Positions 18,253-25,695 of a stretch of DNA of 64,000 nucleotides are shown here, piece by piece. The position numbers and the translations under genes are program-made. This DNA comes from Sapientia aquatica (GTDB taxonomy: Bacteria > Pseudomonadota > Gammaproteobacteria > Burkholderiales > Burkholderiaceae_D). The stretch's first letter is position 1. Every line of letters starts with the position of its first letter. The notes under the pieces are model-generated. The model did not search any database. It was not told the DNA's origin and saw only the letters and a list, made by a program, of their open reading frames with translations. The stretch spans positions 129,371 through 193,370 of the forward strand of contig NZ_SMYL01000003.1 in the NCBI RefSeq assembly GCF_004358105.1, in the 5' to 3' direction.

Positions 18253-19179
18253 TCACCAAGCAGCGGGGGCTTTCGTCGGTGGCGCAGTGGTGTTTTTTGG
18301 TTCAGCCGTAACTGGCGCGGCTTCGGGCTTCTCAGACAGCGCAGGCGATGTGTCAGCCGCCTTGTCAGCCGCCGTGTCAGCCGATTTGGTCGCAGCTTCA
18401 TTTGGCGCAGCCGCTTGATGTTTAAACCAAGAACTCGGCGATAAATCACGTGGCGATAATCCACTCACAGCATAAACAACTGCTAAGGAAAAAATCAACG
18501 CAACAGCCAATGCAATCGGCCCACCTTGAGTCGCTGATTTACCATCATCGACTTCCTTCCAACCGGTCACCATAGGTTTAACTAAATTATTTTTTTTGAT
18601 CAGAACATAAAAAGCGATCGCCAAAATATGGAGCGCTAAAATTGCGAAAATTCCATATGAAATAATTTGATGAAAAGCAGTTAAACGATTGGAGGTGGCT
18701 TCTTCAACCAGATTAAAAAGCGGCCCCGTAAAATCAATATCATCGTTGGCGAACAATCCCGTCGCCGCTTGTGCAGCGAGTATTCCCAACAACGCGAACA
18801 CCGATAGAGCACCCAATGGATTATGACCAACGCCATGCCACTTGCCTTTGAAATAACGACGTAATGCAGACCAAGTCGGCGCGAAATGAGCAAAGCGTGC
18901 GTAGCTCGAACCGATCACGCCCCAGACCAATCGGAAGCTCAGCAAGCCCACTATCGTTAAACCCGCTTTGCCGTGCACGCCTATCCATTGCGCGCCGATT
19001 TCGCCCGTGATAAGCGCAACAGTTACGGCAACAACTAAAGCCCAATGAAAAATCCGAATTGGTAAATCCCATAAACGTATCCGCTTTAAAGGCGATGTGG
19101 AAATTAAGCTGATCGGTGGCGAGTCGTGAGCGGCGCTGTCGATGGGCGCAGGTTTCTCAGCGAGATTAGACTTTTGCAT
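18253..19179 (-). CDS. Cytochrome b561-family membrane protein with Ala/Pro-rich tail
   Basis: A 308-residue di-haem-type cytochrome b of the Ni/Fe-hydrogenase cytochrome b / COG3658 group. Four membrane helices carry candidate haem ligands: His in RIFHWALV, HGKAGL, and the pair in FHQIISYGIFAILALHILA. It would pass electrons between the quinone pool and a periplasmic partner. The last ~60 residues are low complexity (Ala, Pro, Thr, Lys) and probably extramembrane. No hydrogenase is nearby; the upstream gene encodes an exported rhodanese-like protein about 130 bp away, and c-type cytochromes are encoded on the other side of the divergent promoter region, so these may exchange electrons. It is probably transcribed with the rhodanese gene. 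Confidence 0.85.
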   Translation of the reverse strand: MQKSNLAEKPAPIDSAAHDSPPISLISTSPLKRIRLWDLPIRIFHWALVVAVTVALITGEIGAQWIGVHGKAGLTIVGLLSFRLVWGVIGSSYARFAHFAPTWSALRRYFKGKWHGVGHNPLGALSVFALLGILAAQAATGLFANDDIDFTGPLFNLVEEATSNRLTAFHQIISYGIFAILALHILAIAFYVLIKKNNLVKPMVTGWKEVDDGKSATQGGPIALAVALIFSLAVVYAVSGLSPRDLSPSSWFKHQAAAPNEAATKSADTAADKAADTSPALSEKPEAAPVTAEPKNTTAPPTKAPAAW

Positions 19180-19311
19180 AATTCAATCAATAACGTGGCG
19201 TAAAAATTTGAATTTGCCCCTCACCGTAGTAATCGTGGAGGGGCAATTCCTCAGTTCGTTTCTTCAGAATTCTAACTGAGTTCGGCAGACAGATTAAAAC
19301 CGGTCGCCAGT

Positions 19312-19851
19312 TTAGTTCTTAGCAGCAGGTGCTGCAGTAGTAGCTGACGCTGCTACCGTAGTGGTCGCAGAACCATTCGCCGCGGCGCGTGGCGGCGGTG
19401 CGACCACTTTAATGATGGCTTTACCGCCTTGCGCTTCGTAGTCTTCCGAACCCGATGCGCCCGCTACTTTATAGCCCTTAGCAGCCAAAATATCGCCAAC
19501 CGCGCCGGCGCGATGCGCATGATTGGAGACAGTAATAATGGTGCGATCTTTAGGAATATAGGCCAAATATTTTTCCACTTCGCTTGCTTGGATATTTAAA
19601 TACACTGGAAAACTTCCTTTAGCCGTCAACTCATCTGGACGACGCACATCGATGACTAATAGTTTTTCTGGCTTAGCCAATAGCGTATCAATTTCAGCGC
19701 TAGTGAGTCGTTTGACTTGGTATTTCCAAACATCTTCAACCGGAGCTTTAGCGCCAGCGGTCGCAGGAGCGGTTTGCTGGGCGACGGCAACGGTAGCGCT
19801 CAGACTGAGAATAATGGCAGCGAGTGTAGTAAGTGATTTTTTGTTGTTCAT
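19312..19851 (-). CDS. Exported rhodanese-like protein lacking the catalytic cysteine
   Basis: A 179-residue protein with a signal peptide (to VAVAQ) and one rhodanese domain (about 45-150) containing VIDVRRPDELTAKGSFP. The active-site loop reads TVSNHAHRAGA, where active rhodaneses have Cys at the first loop position (CxxGxR); no Cys occurs in the whole protein, so sulfurtransferase activity is not expected. It may bind an anion or a protein instead. The C-terminus is Ala/Thr-rich. It is predicted to be periplasmic. It is the first gene of a probable two-gene operon with cytochrome b561, driven by a sigma-54 promoter at 20074-20089 that leaves a structured ~210-nt leader. Confidence 0.85.
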   Translation of the reverse strand: MNNKKSLTTLAAIILSLSATVAVAQQTAPATAGAKAPVEDVWKYQVKRLTSAEIDTLLAKPEKLLVIDVRRPDELTAKGSFPVYLNIQASEVEKYLAYIPKDRTIITVSNHAHRAGAVGDILAAKGYKVAGASGSEDYEAQGGKAIIKVVAPPPRAAANGSATTTVAASATTAAPAAKN

Positions 19852-20063
19852 GACGACGACTTTCGAATTGGTTAGGTGTTCTAAAAAATTTGACGGTGTT
19901 CGGAATTAATTTACCCGCAAGATCGGTGCACGACAAAAGATCACCATGCGCGGGAGTGACCAAGTCCCGCGCATGATTCTCCTTCACGCTATGTTTCGGG
20001 CTTGCGCCCGAGTTACCACCCTCTTTCGCTCTGCTAGGCCGACTTGGAACAGCACCAGCATTA
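19852..20063 (-). ncRNA. Candidate structured 5' leader of the rhodanese/cytochrome b operon
   Basis: If the sigma-54 promoter is used, the transcript starts near 20063 and has a leader of about 210 nt. It is visibly richer in G+C than its surroundings and contains a 6-bp stem closed by a GCAA tetraloop (19996-20011) and an 11-bp stem CATGCGCGGGA/TCCCGCGCATG (19945-19975). A Shine-Dalgarno and ATG of a short frame lie at the base of the second stem. I cannot match it to a known riboswitch; it could be a leader-peptide attenuator or simply a folded UTR. Confidence 0.3.
19906..19974 (-). CDS. Possible 22-residue leader peptide
   Basis: A short frame (MRGTWSLPRMV...) begins 4 nt after a strong AAGGAG (19979-19984) within the leader RNA and ends 54 nt before the rhodanese start. 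Its start codon is inside the 11-bp hairpin, so translation and folding would compete. Whether it is translated is unknown; the evidence is only the ribosome site and position. Confidence 0.25.
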   Translation of the reverse strand: MRGTWSLPRMVIFCRAPILRVN

Positions 20064-20073
20064 CACCCATCAG

Positions 20074-20089
20074 AGCAACCATCGTGCCA
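20074..20089 (-). promoter_or_regulatory. Sigma-54 promoter of the rhodanese/cytochrome b operon
   Basis: On the minus strand TGGCACGATGGTTGCT matches the consensus TGGCACG-N4-TTGCW at every fixed position, with GG-N10-GC spacing. Confidence 0.85.
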
Positions 20090-20191
20090 ACTCCCTGCTG
20101 GGGACGTAACTCCCCACGCCTGCCGCACGGAGATTACTGCCCAAAGCTAGTTTTGTTGGCCAAATGAATACGCCAAAGCCTGGACAAATGC

Positions 20192-20227
20192 GGTTGAAAA
20201 TCCAACAGCGATGTTGACTACTCAACA
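20192..20227. promoter_or_regulatory. Paired inverted repeats between divergent sigma-54 promoters
   Basis: Site 1 GGTTGA-AAAT-CCAACA (20192-20207) and site 2 TGTTGA-CTAC-TCAACA (20212-20227, perfect arms) have centres exactly 20 bp apart, the same arrangement as before tonB. They lie about 110 bp from the rhodanese promoter and 220 bp from the DUF1549 promoter, in range for a sigma-54 enhancer serving both. A third left arm TGTTGA is at 20244. Confidence 0.55.
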
Positions 20228-20440
20228 TAGCTTGTCCGTCAAGTGTTGAGCGAACAGCAGAAAATTAAATCGATTTAAAGGCTGATTTAACGCTCAAAAA
20301 ACCTTGCTCAATTCGTACCAAATTAGACGCCAAATAGCCCGCTCTAGCAGGGAAAACCTCATCCAAGTCACATGATCAACTTCCCAAGCCGATGGTCGAT
20401 TTAATGGGTTTTCTTAGCCAAATCGTGCTCAAAAACAGGC

Positions 20441-20456
20441 TGGCACGATAGTTGCC
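20441..20456 (+). promoter_or_regulatory. Sigma-54 promoter of the DUF1549/DUF1501 operon
   Basis: TGGCACGATAGTTGCC is a full match to TGGCACG-N4-TTGC with GG-N10-GC spacing. It lies about 185 bp upstream of the first ATG and is nearly identical to the divergent promoter at 20074-20089 (TGGCACGATRGTTGC). Confidence 0.85.
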
Positions 20457-20639
20457 AATAGGGGTGTAGATTTAATTGTGATGCAGCTTATTCATATGTG
20501 GCGATCTGACCAAGCGTCATGCAAGCCATCTACGCAGTGTCAGAACAAACGTTCAGAACAAACAAACTGAGTGGATACCAAATTTTTATTTCAGGGATAG
20601 AAAAATGAAGCAACTTTTCACAGATTCAGGGGAGCACAG

Positions 20640-22979
20640 ATGAAAACTAACACTCTTTACCTCGCTGTATTGGTCATGATTGCGGCAACCGTCACGGCCG
20701 TCGCGGACGATAAAAAGCTGATTGCGGACGACACCAAAGTCACGCCAGCAACTCAGGCATCAGCGAGCGCTGCGAGCAAATCGTGGGCTTATTTACCGAT
20801 CACCAATCCAACCGAACCTAGTGTCAAACAAAAGAATTGGGTGCGCACCCCAATTGACGCATTTATCTTGGCTAAGCTGGAAGAGAAAAATCTCAAGCCA
20901 TCAGCCGACGCTGATCGCGGCACGTATATTCGGCGCGCCACCTTAGATGCCTGGGGAATTTTGCCTAGTCCAGAAGAAGTCAAAGCCTTCCAAAACGATA
21001 AGTCGCCACAAGCCTATGAAAAGCTCGTTGATCGCCTGCTTGCTTCACCCCATTTTGGCGAGCGTCAAGGTCGTCGTTGGCTGGATTTGGCGCGCTATGC
21101 CGATAGCGGTGGGTTCCAAAATGACGTCACGCGCCCAAACAACTGGCGTTATCGCGACTATGTAATCAAAGCCTTTAACGAAGACAAACCGTTTGATCGC
21201 TTCATCCAAGAGCAAATCGCGGGCGACGAATTATTTCCTACCGATCAGGAAGCAAAAATCGCTACCGGCTTCTTAGCGGGCTATCCAGATAACCCTAACT
21301 CACGCGACTTAGTTCAGCGTAAGTACGAAATCGCCACGGACATGACCGATTTGGTCGGCGAAACGTTCTTAGCTGCGACGATCGGTTGCGCGCGCTGCCA
21401 CAATCACAAAGCGGATAAGGTAAGTCAAAAGGAATATTTCCAACTACAAGCCTTCTTTGCCAACACCAGCGTGGATGAAAAAGTTCCGCTTGCCAAAGGA
21501 AGCGAAACACTGTGGGATGAGAAATACCAAAAACAGCAAGCCGCCTATCGTGAAGCGACCAAAGATATTCGCGCTAAACAAAAAGCGATCTTGGATAGCA
21601 TCCGTGATGTGGCATACAAATATCATAAAGAGCGTTATTTAACCGACAGCCGCGAAGCGATCTTTAAACCAGAAAGCGAATGGACGCCGCTAGATCGTTG
21701 GGTGAACTTCCGTCTTAAATCGGTCACAACCGACGCCGACATCGTCGCCTTTTTGAAGCTTTCTGCGGAAGATAAAGATAGCGCTGAATTCAATGCGGAC
21801 AATATCCCGAAGTGGAAAGAGTACGAAAAACTAACTGCTGAGTTGAAAAAATTCGACAAGCTCAAACCAGCGAGCGGATCGAATCAAATCACCACGTTGA
21901 CGGAGTTAAATCATCCCGATTCACCAGCAACCAATATTCGCTTTGGTGGTATTCATGAGCGCCCAACTGACGAAGTGCAGCCAGCTACGCCGGCTTTATG
22001 GGCCGGTCCAAAAGTAGAGATCAAACCGACCGAAACATCATCTGGTCGGCGCTCTGCCTTGGCAGCGTGGATTGCAAGTCCAGAAAACCCATTAACCGCT
22101 CGGGTCTTGGTCAATCGCGTTTGGGCGCAGTACTTTGCCACGGGAATTGTTAGTACCGTTTCTGATTTCGGACGTGCGGGCCAAAAGCCGACTAATCCAG
22201 AGTTACTCGACTACTTAGCCAGCAATTTCATCAAACAAGGTTGGAGCGTTAAAAAATTAGAACGCGAAATTTTGTTATCCAGCGTCTATCGCCAATCGTC
22301 GGAAGAGCGCAAAGATGCCTTGAAAGTTGATCCGGATAACAAGCTGTTAGCGGTATATCCACGCAAGCGTTTAGAAGCCGAAGAAATCCGCGATTCCCTA
22401 TTGTTTGCGTCAGGTGAAATCGTGGACATAGTCGGTGGACCTGCCGTGTTCCCGCAAGTGCCTAGCAATTTAGGCGCCGGAAATTTGTGGCAAGAACCGT
22501 CCGACCCTAGCGATTTAAAACGCCGCAGCATCTACACCTTTGTACGCCGCAGTGTGCCATATCCATTAACTCAAACGTTTGATCCGGCTGATCCGTCGCA
22601 CGCTCATGCTAAACGCGATGTAACCACCACGCCGCTGCAAGCATTGACTTTATTTAATAGCGATGTGGTGTTTGGTTGGTCGCAAGCGTTGGCTGGTCGG
22701 GTGATCCGCGAAGCAGGCAATAACGAGACAGCCCAGTTAAACAAACTGTACGAAGTCTTGTTTGCCCGTGAACCGAACAAAGCCGAAGCAGCGTTATTAA
22801 AACAATTCTTAAACAGCGATGAAAAACTAATTGAAGGCAAAGCAAGCAATGGCAAATTTGAAGTCGCCTTGCCAACCGGATTGACGGCAAAAACGCCGAT
22901 CAATCCAATTCGTGCCGCCGCTTTTGTTGATTTGGTTCATACCGTCGCAAACTCCAACGATTTTGCTTATCGCTTTTAA
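20640..22979 (+). CDS. Exported DUF1549/DUF1553 (PSD1-type) protein
   Basis: A 779-residue secreted protein of the type abundant in Planctomycetes. A signal peptide (to AVAD) and a short Thr/Ala linker lead to the DUF1549 domain (about 60-270; RTPIDAFILAKLEEKNLKPS, WLDLARYADSGGFQNDV) and the DUF1553 domain (about 470-740; TARVLVNRVWAQYF, DFGRAGQKPTNPELLDYLA). A CARCH motif around residue 250, in GCARCHNHKAD, could bind haem c. The N-terminal cytochrome domain (PSCyt1) seen in many planctomycete homologues is missing. Function is unknown; the gene is nearly always paired with a DUF1501 gene, as here. Start is set by GGGGAG 7 nt upstream. A planctomycete-type pair in a betaproteobacterium suggests past transfer. 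Confidence 0.88.
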   Translation: MKTNTLYLAVLVMIAATVTAVADDKKLIADDTKVTPATQASASAASKSWAYLPITNPTEPSVKQKNWVRTPIDAFILAKLEEKNLKPSADADRGTYIRRATLDAWGILPSPEEVKAFQNDKSPQAYEKLVDRLLASPHFGERQGRRWLDLARYADSGGFQNDVTRPNNWRYRDYVIKAFNEDKPFDRFIQEQIAGDELFPTDQEAKIATGFLAGYPDNPNSRDLVQRKYEIATDMTDLVGETFLAATIGCARCHNHKADKVSQKEYFQLQAFFANTSVDEKVPLAKGSETLWDEKYQKQQAAYREATKDIRAKQKAILDSIRDVAYKYHKERYLTDSREAIFKPESEWTPLDRWVNFRLKSVTTDADIVAFLKLSAEDKDSAEFNADNIPKWKEYEKLTAELKKFDKLKPASGSNQITTLTELNHPDSPATNIRFGGIHERPTDEVQPATPALWAGPKVEIKPTETSSGRRSALAAWIASPENPLTARVLVNRVWAQYFATGIVSTVSDFGRAGQKPTNPELLDYLASNFIKQGWSVKKLEREILLSSVYRQSSEERKDALKVDPDNKLLAVYPRKRLEAEEIRDSLLFASGEIVDIVGGPAVFPQVPSNLGAGNLWQEPSDPSDLKRRSIYTFVRRSVPYPLTQTFDPADPSHAHAKRDVTTTPLQALTLFNSDVVFGWSQALAGRVIREAGNNETAQLNKLYEVLFAREPNKAEAALLKQFLNSDEKLIEGKASNGKFEVALPTGLTAKTPINPIRAAAFVDLVHTVANSNDFAYRF

Positions 22980-23009
22980 TCTTACAGATACAGAAAAGGA
23001 AACATCATT

Positions 23010-24455
23010 ATGTGCACACATACCCGTCGCGACTTTCTACTGAAATCAGGTTTGGGTTTAGGCAGCGCCGCATTGAGCGGATTCTTACCGGGTGGCGGAT
23101 TTTTATCGTTCGCCACCGCTGGCGAAATTTACGATCCCTTAGCGCCCAAAGCGCCTAACTTTCCTGCCAAAATCAAATCAGTGATTTGGTTACATATGGA
23201 CGGCGCGCCAAGCACCTTGGACTTGTTTGACTACAAGCCAACCTTGGTCAAATTAAACGGTCAAGAAGCACCAGCGTCATTTTTAAAAGGCATCAAAACC
23301 AGCACCCAAGGTGGGGTCGGTAAATTGTATGCCTCGAACCGCACATGGAAACAATATGGCGAAAGCGGTGCGTGGTTCTCGGACTTAGTGCCGAATATCG
23401 CGCAACACGCGGACAAAATCACCTTCATTAAATCCAGCGTTACGGTTGGTGCAACACACGATATTTCGATCTTAAAACTCAATACCGGCGCATTGACTCC
23501 AGGTCGCCCTTCTTTAGGTGCGTGGGTCAGCTATGCCTTGGGCACGGCCAACCCGGATTTGCCACCGTATGTGGTACTGTACAACGGCAAAAATGAACCA
23601 CGCGCAGGTTCGGTGAACTGGAACTCGGGCTTCTTACCGGCGGTGTATCAAGGTACGGCGTTCCGTCCCGGCCCATCACCGATTCTGTACTTAGATCGTC
23701 CAGAATTGACCGCAGCCACCCAACAACGCGCGTCCTTAGATTTATTGAAAAAGCTCAATGCACAAGGCGAATCGCGTTATCCGTCGGATACCGAATTAAA
23801 AGCCCGCGTGCGTTCCTACGAGTTAGCCGACCGTATGCAAGTTGCGGCACCTGAAGCAGTCGATTTATCCAAAGAATCGGAAGCGACCAAAGCGCAATAC
23901 GGTTTAAACGATCCGGGCAGCGCGTCCTACGGCACGACCTTGCTGCGTGCACGGCGCTTGGTCGAACGCGGTGTTCGCTTCATCCAAGTCGTTTCTGGTC
24001 AGCCTGACGGTCAAACCGAAGTCAACAACTGGGATGCGCACAGCAAGCTGGAACAAAACCACGGCACGATGGCGAAGATGGTGGATAAGCCGATCGCTGG
24101 TTTGTTAGCCGATTTAAAAGAACGCGGTTTGCTCGACACCACCTTAGTGGTGTGGACCTCTGAGTTCGGGCGTACTTCCTACGGCCAAAGCGGTAATGGA
24201 CGTGATCATAATCCGTGGGGTTACACCCAATGGATGGCGGGCGGCGGTTTAAAAGCGGGCTTTACCTACGGCGCAACCGATGAAATCGGCTTGCAAGTGG
24301 CCGACAAAGATTTAGCCGTGGATACCTACGACATCCACGCGACAGTGCTGCAATTGCTGGGTTTAGATCACTTGAAGACGACTTTCTTAAACAACGGTCG
24401 TTCAGAACGTCCGACGGTGGTCTATGGCAAAGTCATTAAGGAAATCTTGACCTAA
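23010..24455 (+). CDS. Tat-exported DUF1501 (sulfatase-superfamily) protein
   Basis: A 481-residue DUF1501 protein. The N-terminus TRRDFLLKSGLGLGSAALSG is a twin-arginine signal, so it is exported folded. The family belongs to the alkaline phosphatase/sulfatase structural superfamily; visible conserved segments are VIWLHMDGAPSTLDLFDYKP near residue 58 and VVWTSEFGRTSYGQSGNGRDH near residue 388. No substrate is known. It follows the DUF1549 gene by 30 bp with a good AAGGAA site, in the usual pair order. A sulfatase-like fold is one reason to think of sulfur or phosphate ester use, but the family's catalytic role is unproven. A terminator follows. Confidence 0.88.
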   Translation: MCTHTRRDFLLKSGLGLGSAALSGFLPGGGFLSFATAGEIYDPLAPKAPNFPAKIKSVIWLHMDGAPSTLDLFDYKPTLVKLNGQEAPASFLKGIKTSTQGGVGKLYASNRTWKQYGESGAWFSDLVPNIAQHADKITFIKSSVTVGATHDISILKLNTGALTPGRPSLGAWVSYALGTANPDLPPYVVLYNGKNEPRAGSVNWNSGFLPAVYQGTAFRPGPSPILYLDRPELTAATQQRASLDLLKKLNAQGESRYPSDTELKARVRSYELADRMQVAAPEAVDLSKESEATKAQYGLNDPGSASYGTTLLRARRLVERGVRFIQVVSGQPDGQTEVNNWDAHSKLEQNHGTMAKMVDKPIAGLLADLKERGLLDTTLVVWTSEFGRTSYGQSGNGRDHNPWGYTQWMAGGGLKAGFTYGATDEIGLQVADKDLAVDTYDIHATVLQLLGLDHLKTTFLNNGRSERPTVVYGKVIKEILT

Positions 24456-24477
24456 CTTGGTACCGTTTTATTCAGCG

Positions 24478-24517
24478 CTTCTGCCTGCGCTTGCACAGTC
24501 GGGCAGAAGTATTTTTT
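24478..24517 (+). terminator. Terminator after the DUF1501 gene
   Basis: CTTCTGCC (24478-24485) pairs with GGCAGAAG (24502-24509) and is followed by TATTTTTT. It may reduce readthrough from the DUF1549/DUF1501 pair into the cytochrome genes. Confidence 0.75.
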
Positions 24518-24563
24518 AATCGATTTAAGCTTTCCTAAAGCGCACCAAAAAAACAAGATTCTC

Positions 24564-24953
24564 ATGCGTAAAGTAACCGTATTATTCATTGCCGTTGCCA
24601 GCTTGGCAGCGACAATCAGTTTTGCAGCAATTGAAACAACGAGCTTAAGCACTGATTTGATGCAGTCGATTGAAGACACCAACAAAAGTTTGTCGTCCAA
24701 TATTTCGCTCAATGATGTGGCCGCATCGACTGCCGACGCCAAAGAATTAACCACCATGTTTGCCCAAGTTGAAACGTATTTTGTGCAAAAAGGTGATGCG
24801 CCAGATGCGGTCGAATTGGCGCAAAAAAGTAAAAATTTGACGATAGAAATCGCGCAAGCTGTGGCCGCCAAAGATTTTGAAAAAGCGACCAATGCGGCGA
24901 CAAATGTGTCAAGAAACTGCCGCACTTGCCATACATTTTATAAAAAGGAGTAG
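24564..24953 (+). CDS. Small periplasmic c-type cytochrome (cytochrome c'-like)
   Basis: A 129-residue protein with a signal peptide (MRKVTVLFIAVASLAATISFA) and a single C-terminal haem motif CRTCH (119-123) followed by TFYKKE. Haem at the C-terminus of a helical protein is the class II (cytochrome c', c-556) pattern. It is predicted to carry electrons or bind small gases in the periplasm. It has weak Shine-Dalgarno. Its last codons contain the AAGGAG that serves the next cytochrome gene, so the two are coupled. Confidence 0.8.
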   Translation: MRKVTVLFIAVASLAATISFAAIETTSLSTDLMQSIEDTNKSLSSNISLNDVAASTADAKELTTMFAQVETYFVQKGDAPDAVELAQKSKNLTIEIAQAVAAKDFEKATNAATNVSRNCRTCHTFYKKE

Positions 24954-24956
24954 GCG

Positions 24957-25661
24957 ATTTTTTGGGATTTTAAACGCTGCATCAAAAGGGCTGGCTGGGC
25001 GGGGGTGGCATTGGTAGTTACTGTGGCAGTTCATGCTGGCGATGTTGAGGTAAAAAAGAATTCGTCCAACGCCAAAAGGCCGAGGCTCGAACTAGAAATC
25101 AAAGGCGATCCAGTCGCAGGAAAGGCAAAGCTTGAGGCCGAACGCTGTTTGGAATGCCACGATCAACAAGGGAGTGAACTTAGCCAAGGAGCGATCAACA
25201 AATTTGCCACCTTGTCGGGTCAACAGGCGGATTACATCATCAAGCAGGTGCATGATTTTCGGGAAGGAAAGCGGCGCTACGATTTTATGGCCATGATGGC
25301 AAAAAGTTTAACTGAGCAAGACTTAGTCGATATCGCCACGTATTTTGGTAGTCAGCCCAAAATGCAAAACGACAAGGGTGGAGAAAATAGTCGAGCAAGT
25401 TTGCTCTACGACGCAGGTGACGCGACACGCAATATCGCTGCCTGCACCAGTTGTCACGGAAAAAACGGCGAAGGGCAAAAGATTGGGAATATTATTTACC
25501 CTGCTATTGCCGGTCAGCAGTGGAATTACCTCGATCAACAACTACGCAATTGGCGCAGCGGCGAACGTAATAACAGCGTGGGAAACGTCATGAATAATGC
25601 CGCAAAATTATTGACCGACGAAGAGATTGATTTGCTATCGCACTATATTTCTGGCTTGTGA
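24957..25661 (+). CDS. Di-haem c4-like cytochrome, probably starting at ATT
   Basis: A periplasmic di-haem cytochrome c with CLECH and CTSCH motifs in two halves (about residues 62 and 158), resembling cytochrome c4 and its relatives (EGQKIGNIIYPAIAGQ in the second half). The frame has no ATG. A GTG at 25005 would give a start in the middle of the hydrophobic signal segment and has no ribosome site. The upstream part FWDFKRCIKRAGWAGVALV supplies the positive n-region of a signal peptide, and ATT at 24957 is 6 nt after AAGGAG (24945-24950). I therefore propose the rare start ATT, giving 234 residues. The gene overlaps the ribosome site with the preceding cytochrome's end. Confidence 0.75.
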   Translation: MFWDFKRCIKRAGWAGVALVVTVAVHAGDVEVKKNSSNAKRPRLELEIKGDPVAGKAKLEAERCLECHDQQGSELSQGAINKFATLSGQQADYIIKQVHDFREGKRRYDFMAMMAKSLTEQDLVDIATYFGSQPKMQNDKGGENSRASLLYDAGDATRNIAACTSCHGKNGEGQKIGNIIYPAIAGQQWNYLDQQLRNWRSGERNNSVGNVMNNAAKLLTDEEIDLLSHYISGL

Positions 25662-25695
25662 TGCAACACCAAACCAATTTAACGAAAGAATAAAT

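Larger units (their letters stand above)
19852..20639. other. Divergent regulatory region with two sigma-54 promoters
   Basis: This 788-bp region separates the rhodanese/cytochrome b genes (minus) from the DUF1549 operon (plus). It holds a structured leader, two canonical sigma-54 promoters pointing outwards and paired inverted repeats between them, all listed separately. An outer pair of arms GGACAA (20182-20187) and TTGTCC (20232-20237) encloses the paired repeats. Confidence 0.75.

Noticed and set aside
19984-20082. Minus-strand 32-residue frame with a hydrophobic stretch and GGGAG 8 nt upstream
   Set aside because: Its ATG lies inside the sigma-54 promoter (20074-20089), so the promoter's transcript begins downstream of the start codon and cannot encode it.
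25005-25661. GTG 25005 as the start of the di-haem cytochrome
   Set aside because: It would delete the positive n-region of the signal peptide and has no ribosome site; the ATT at 24957 fits better.
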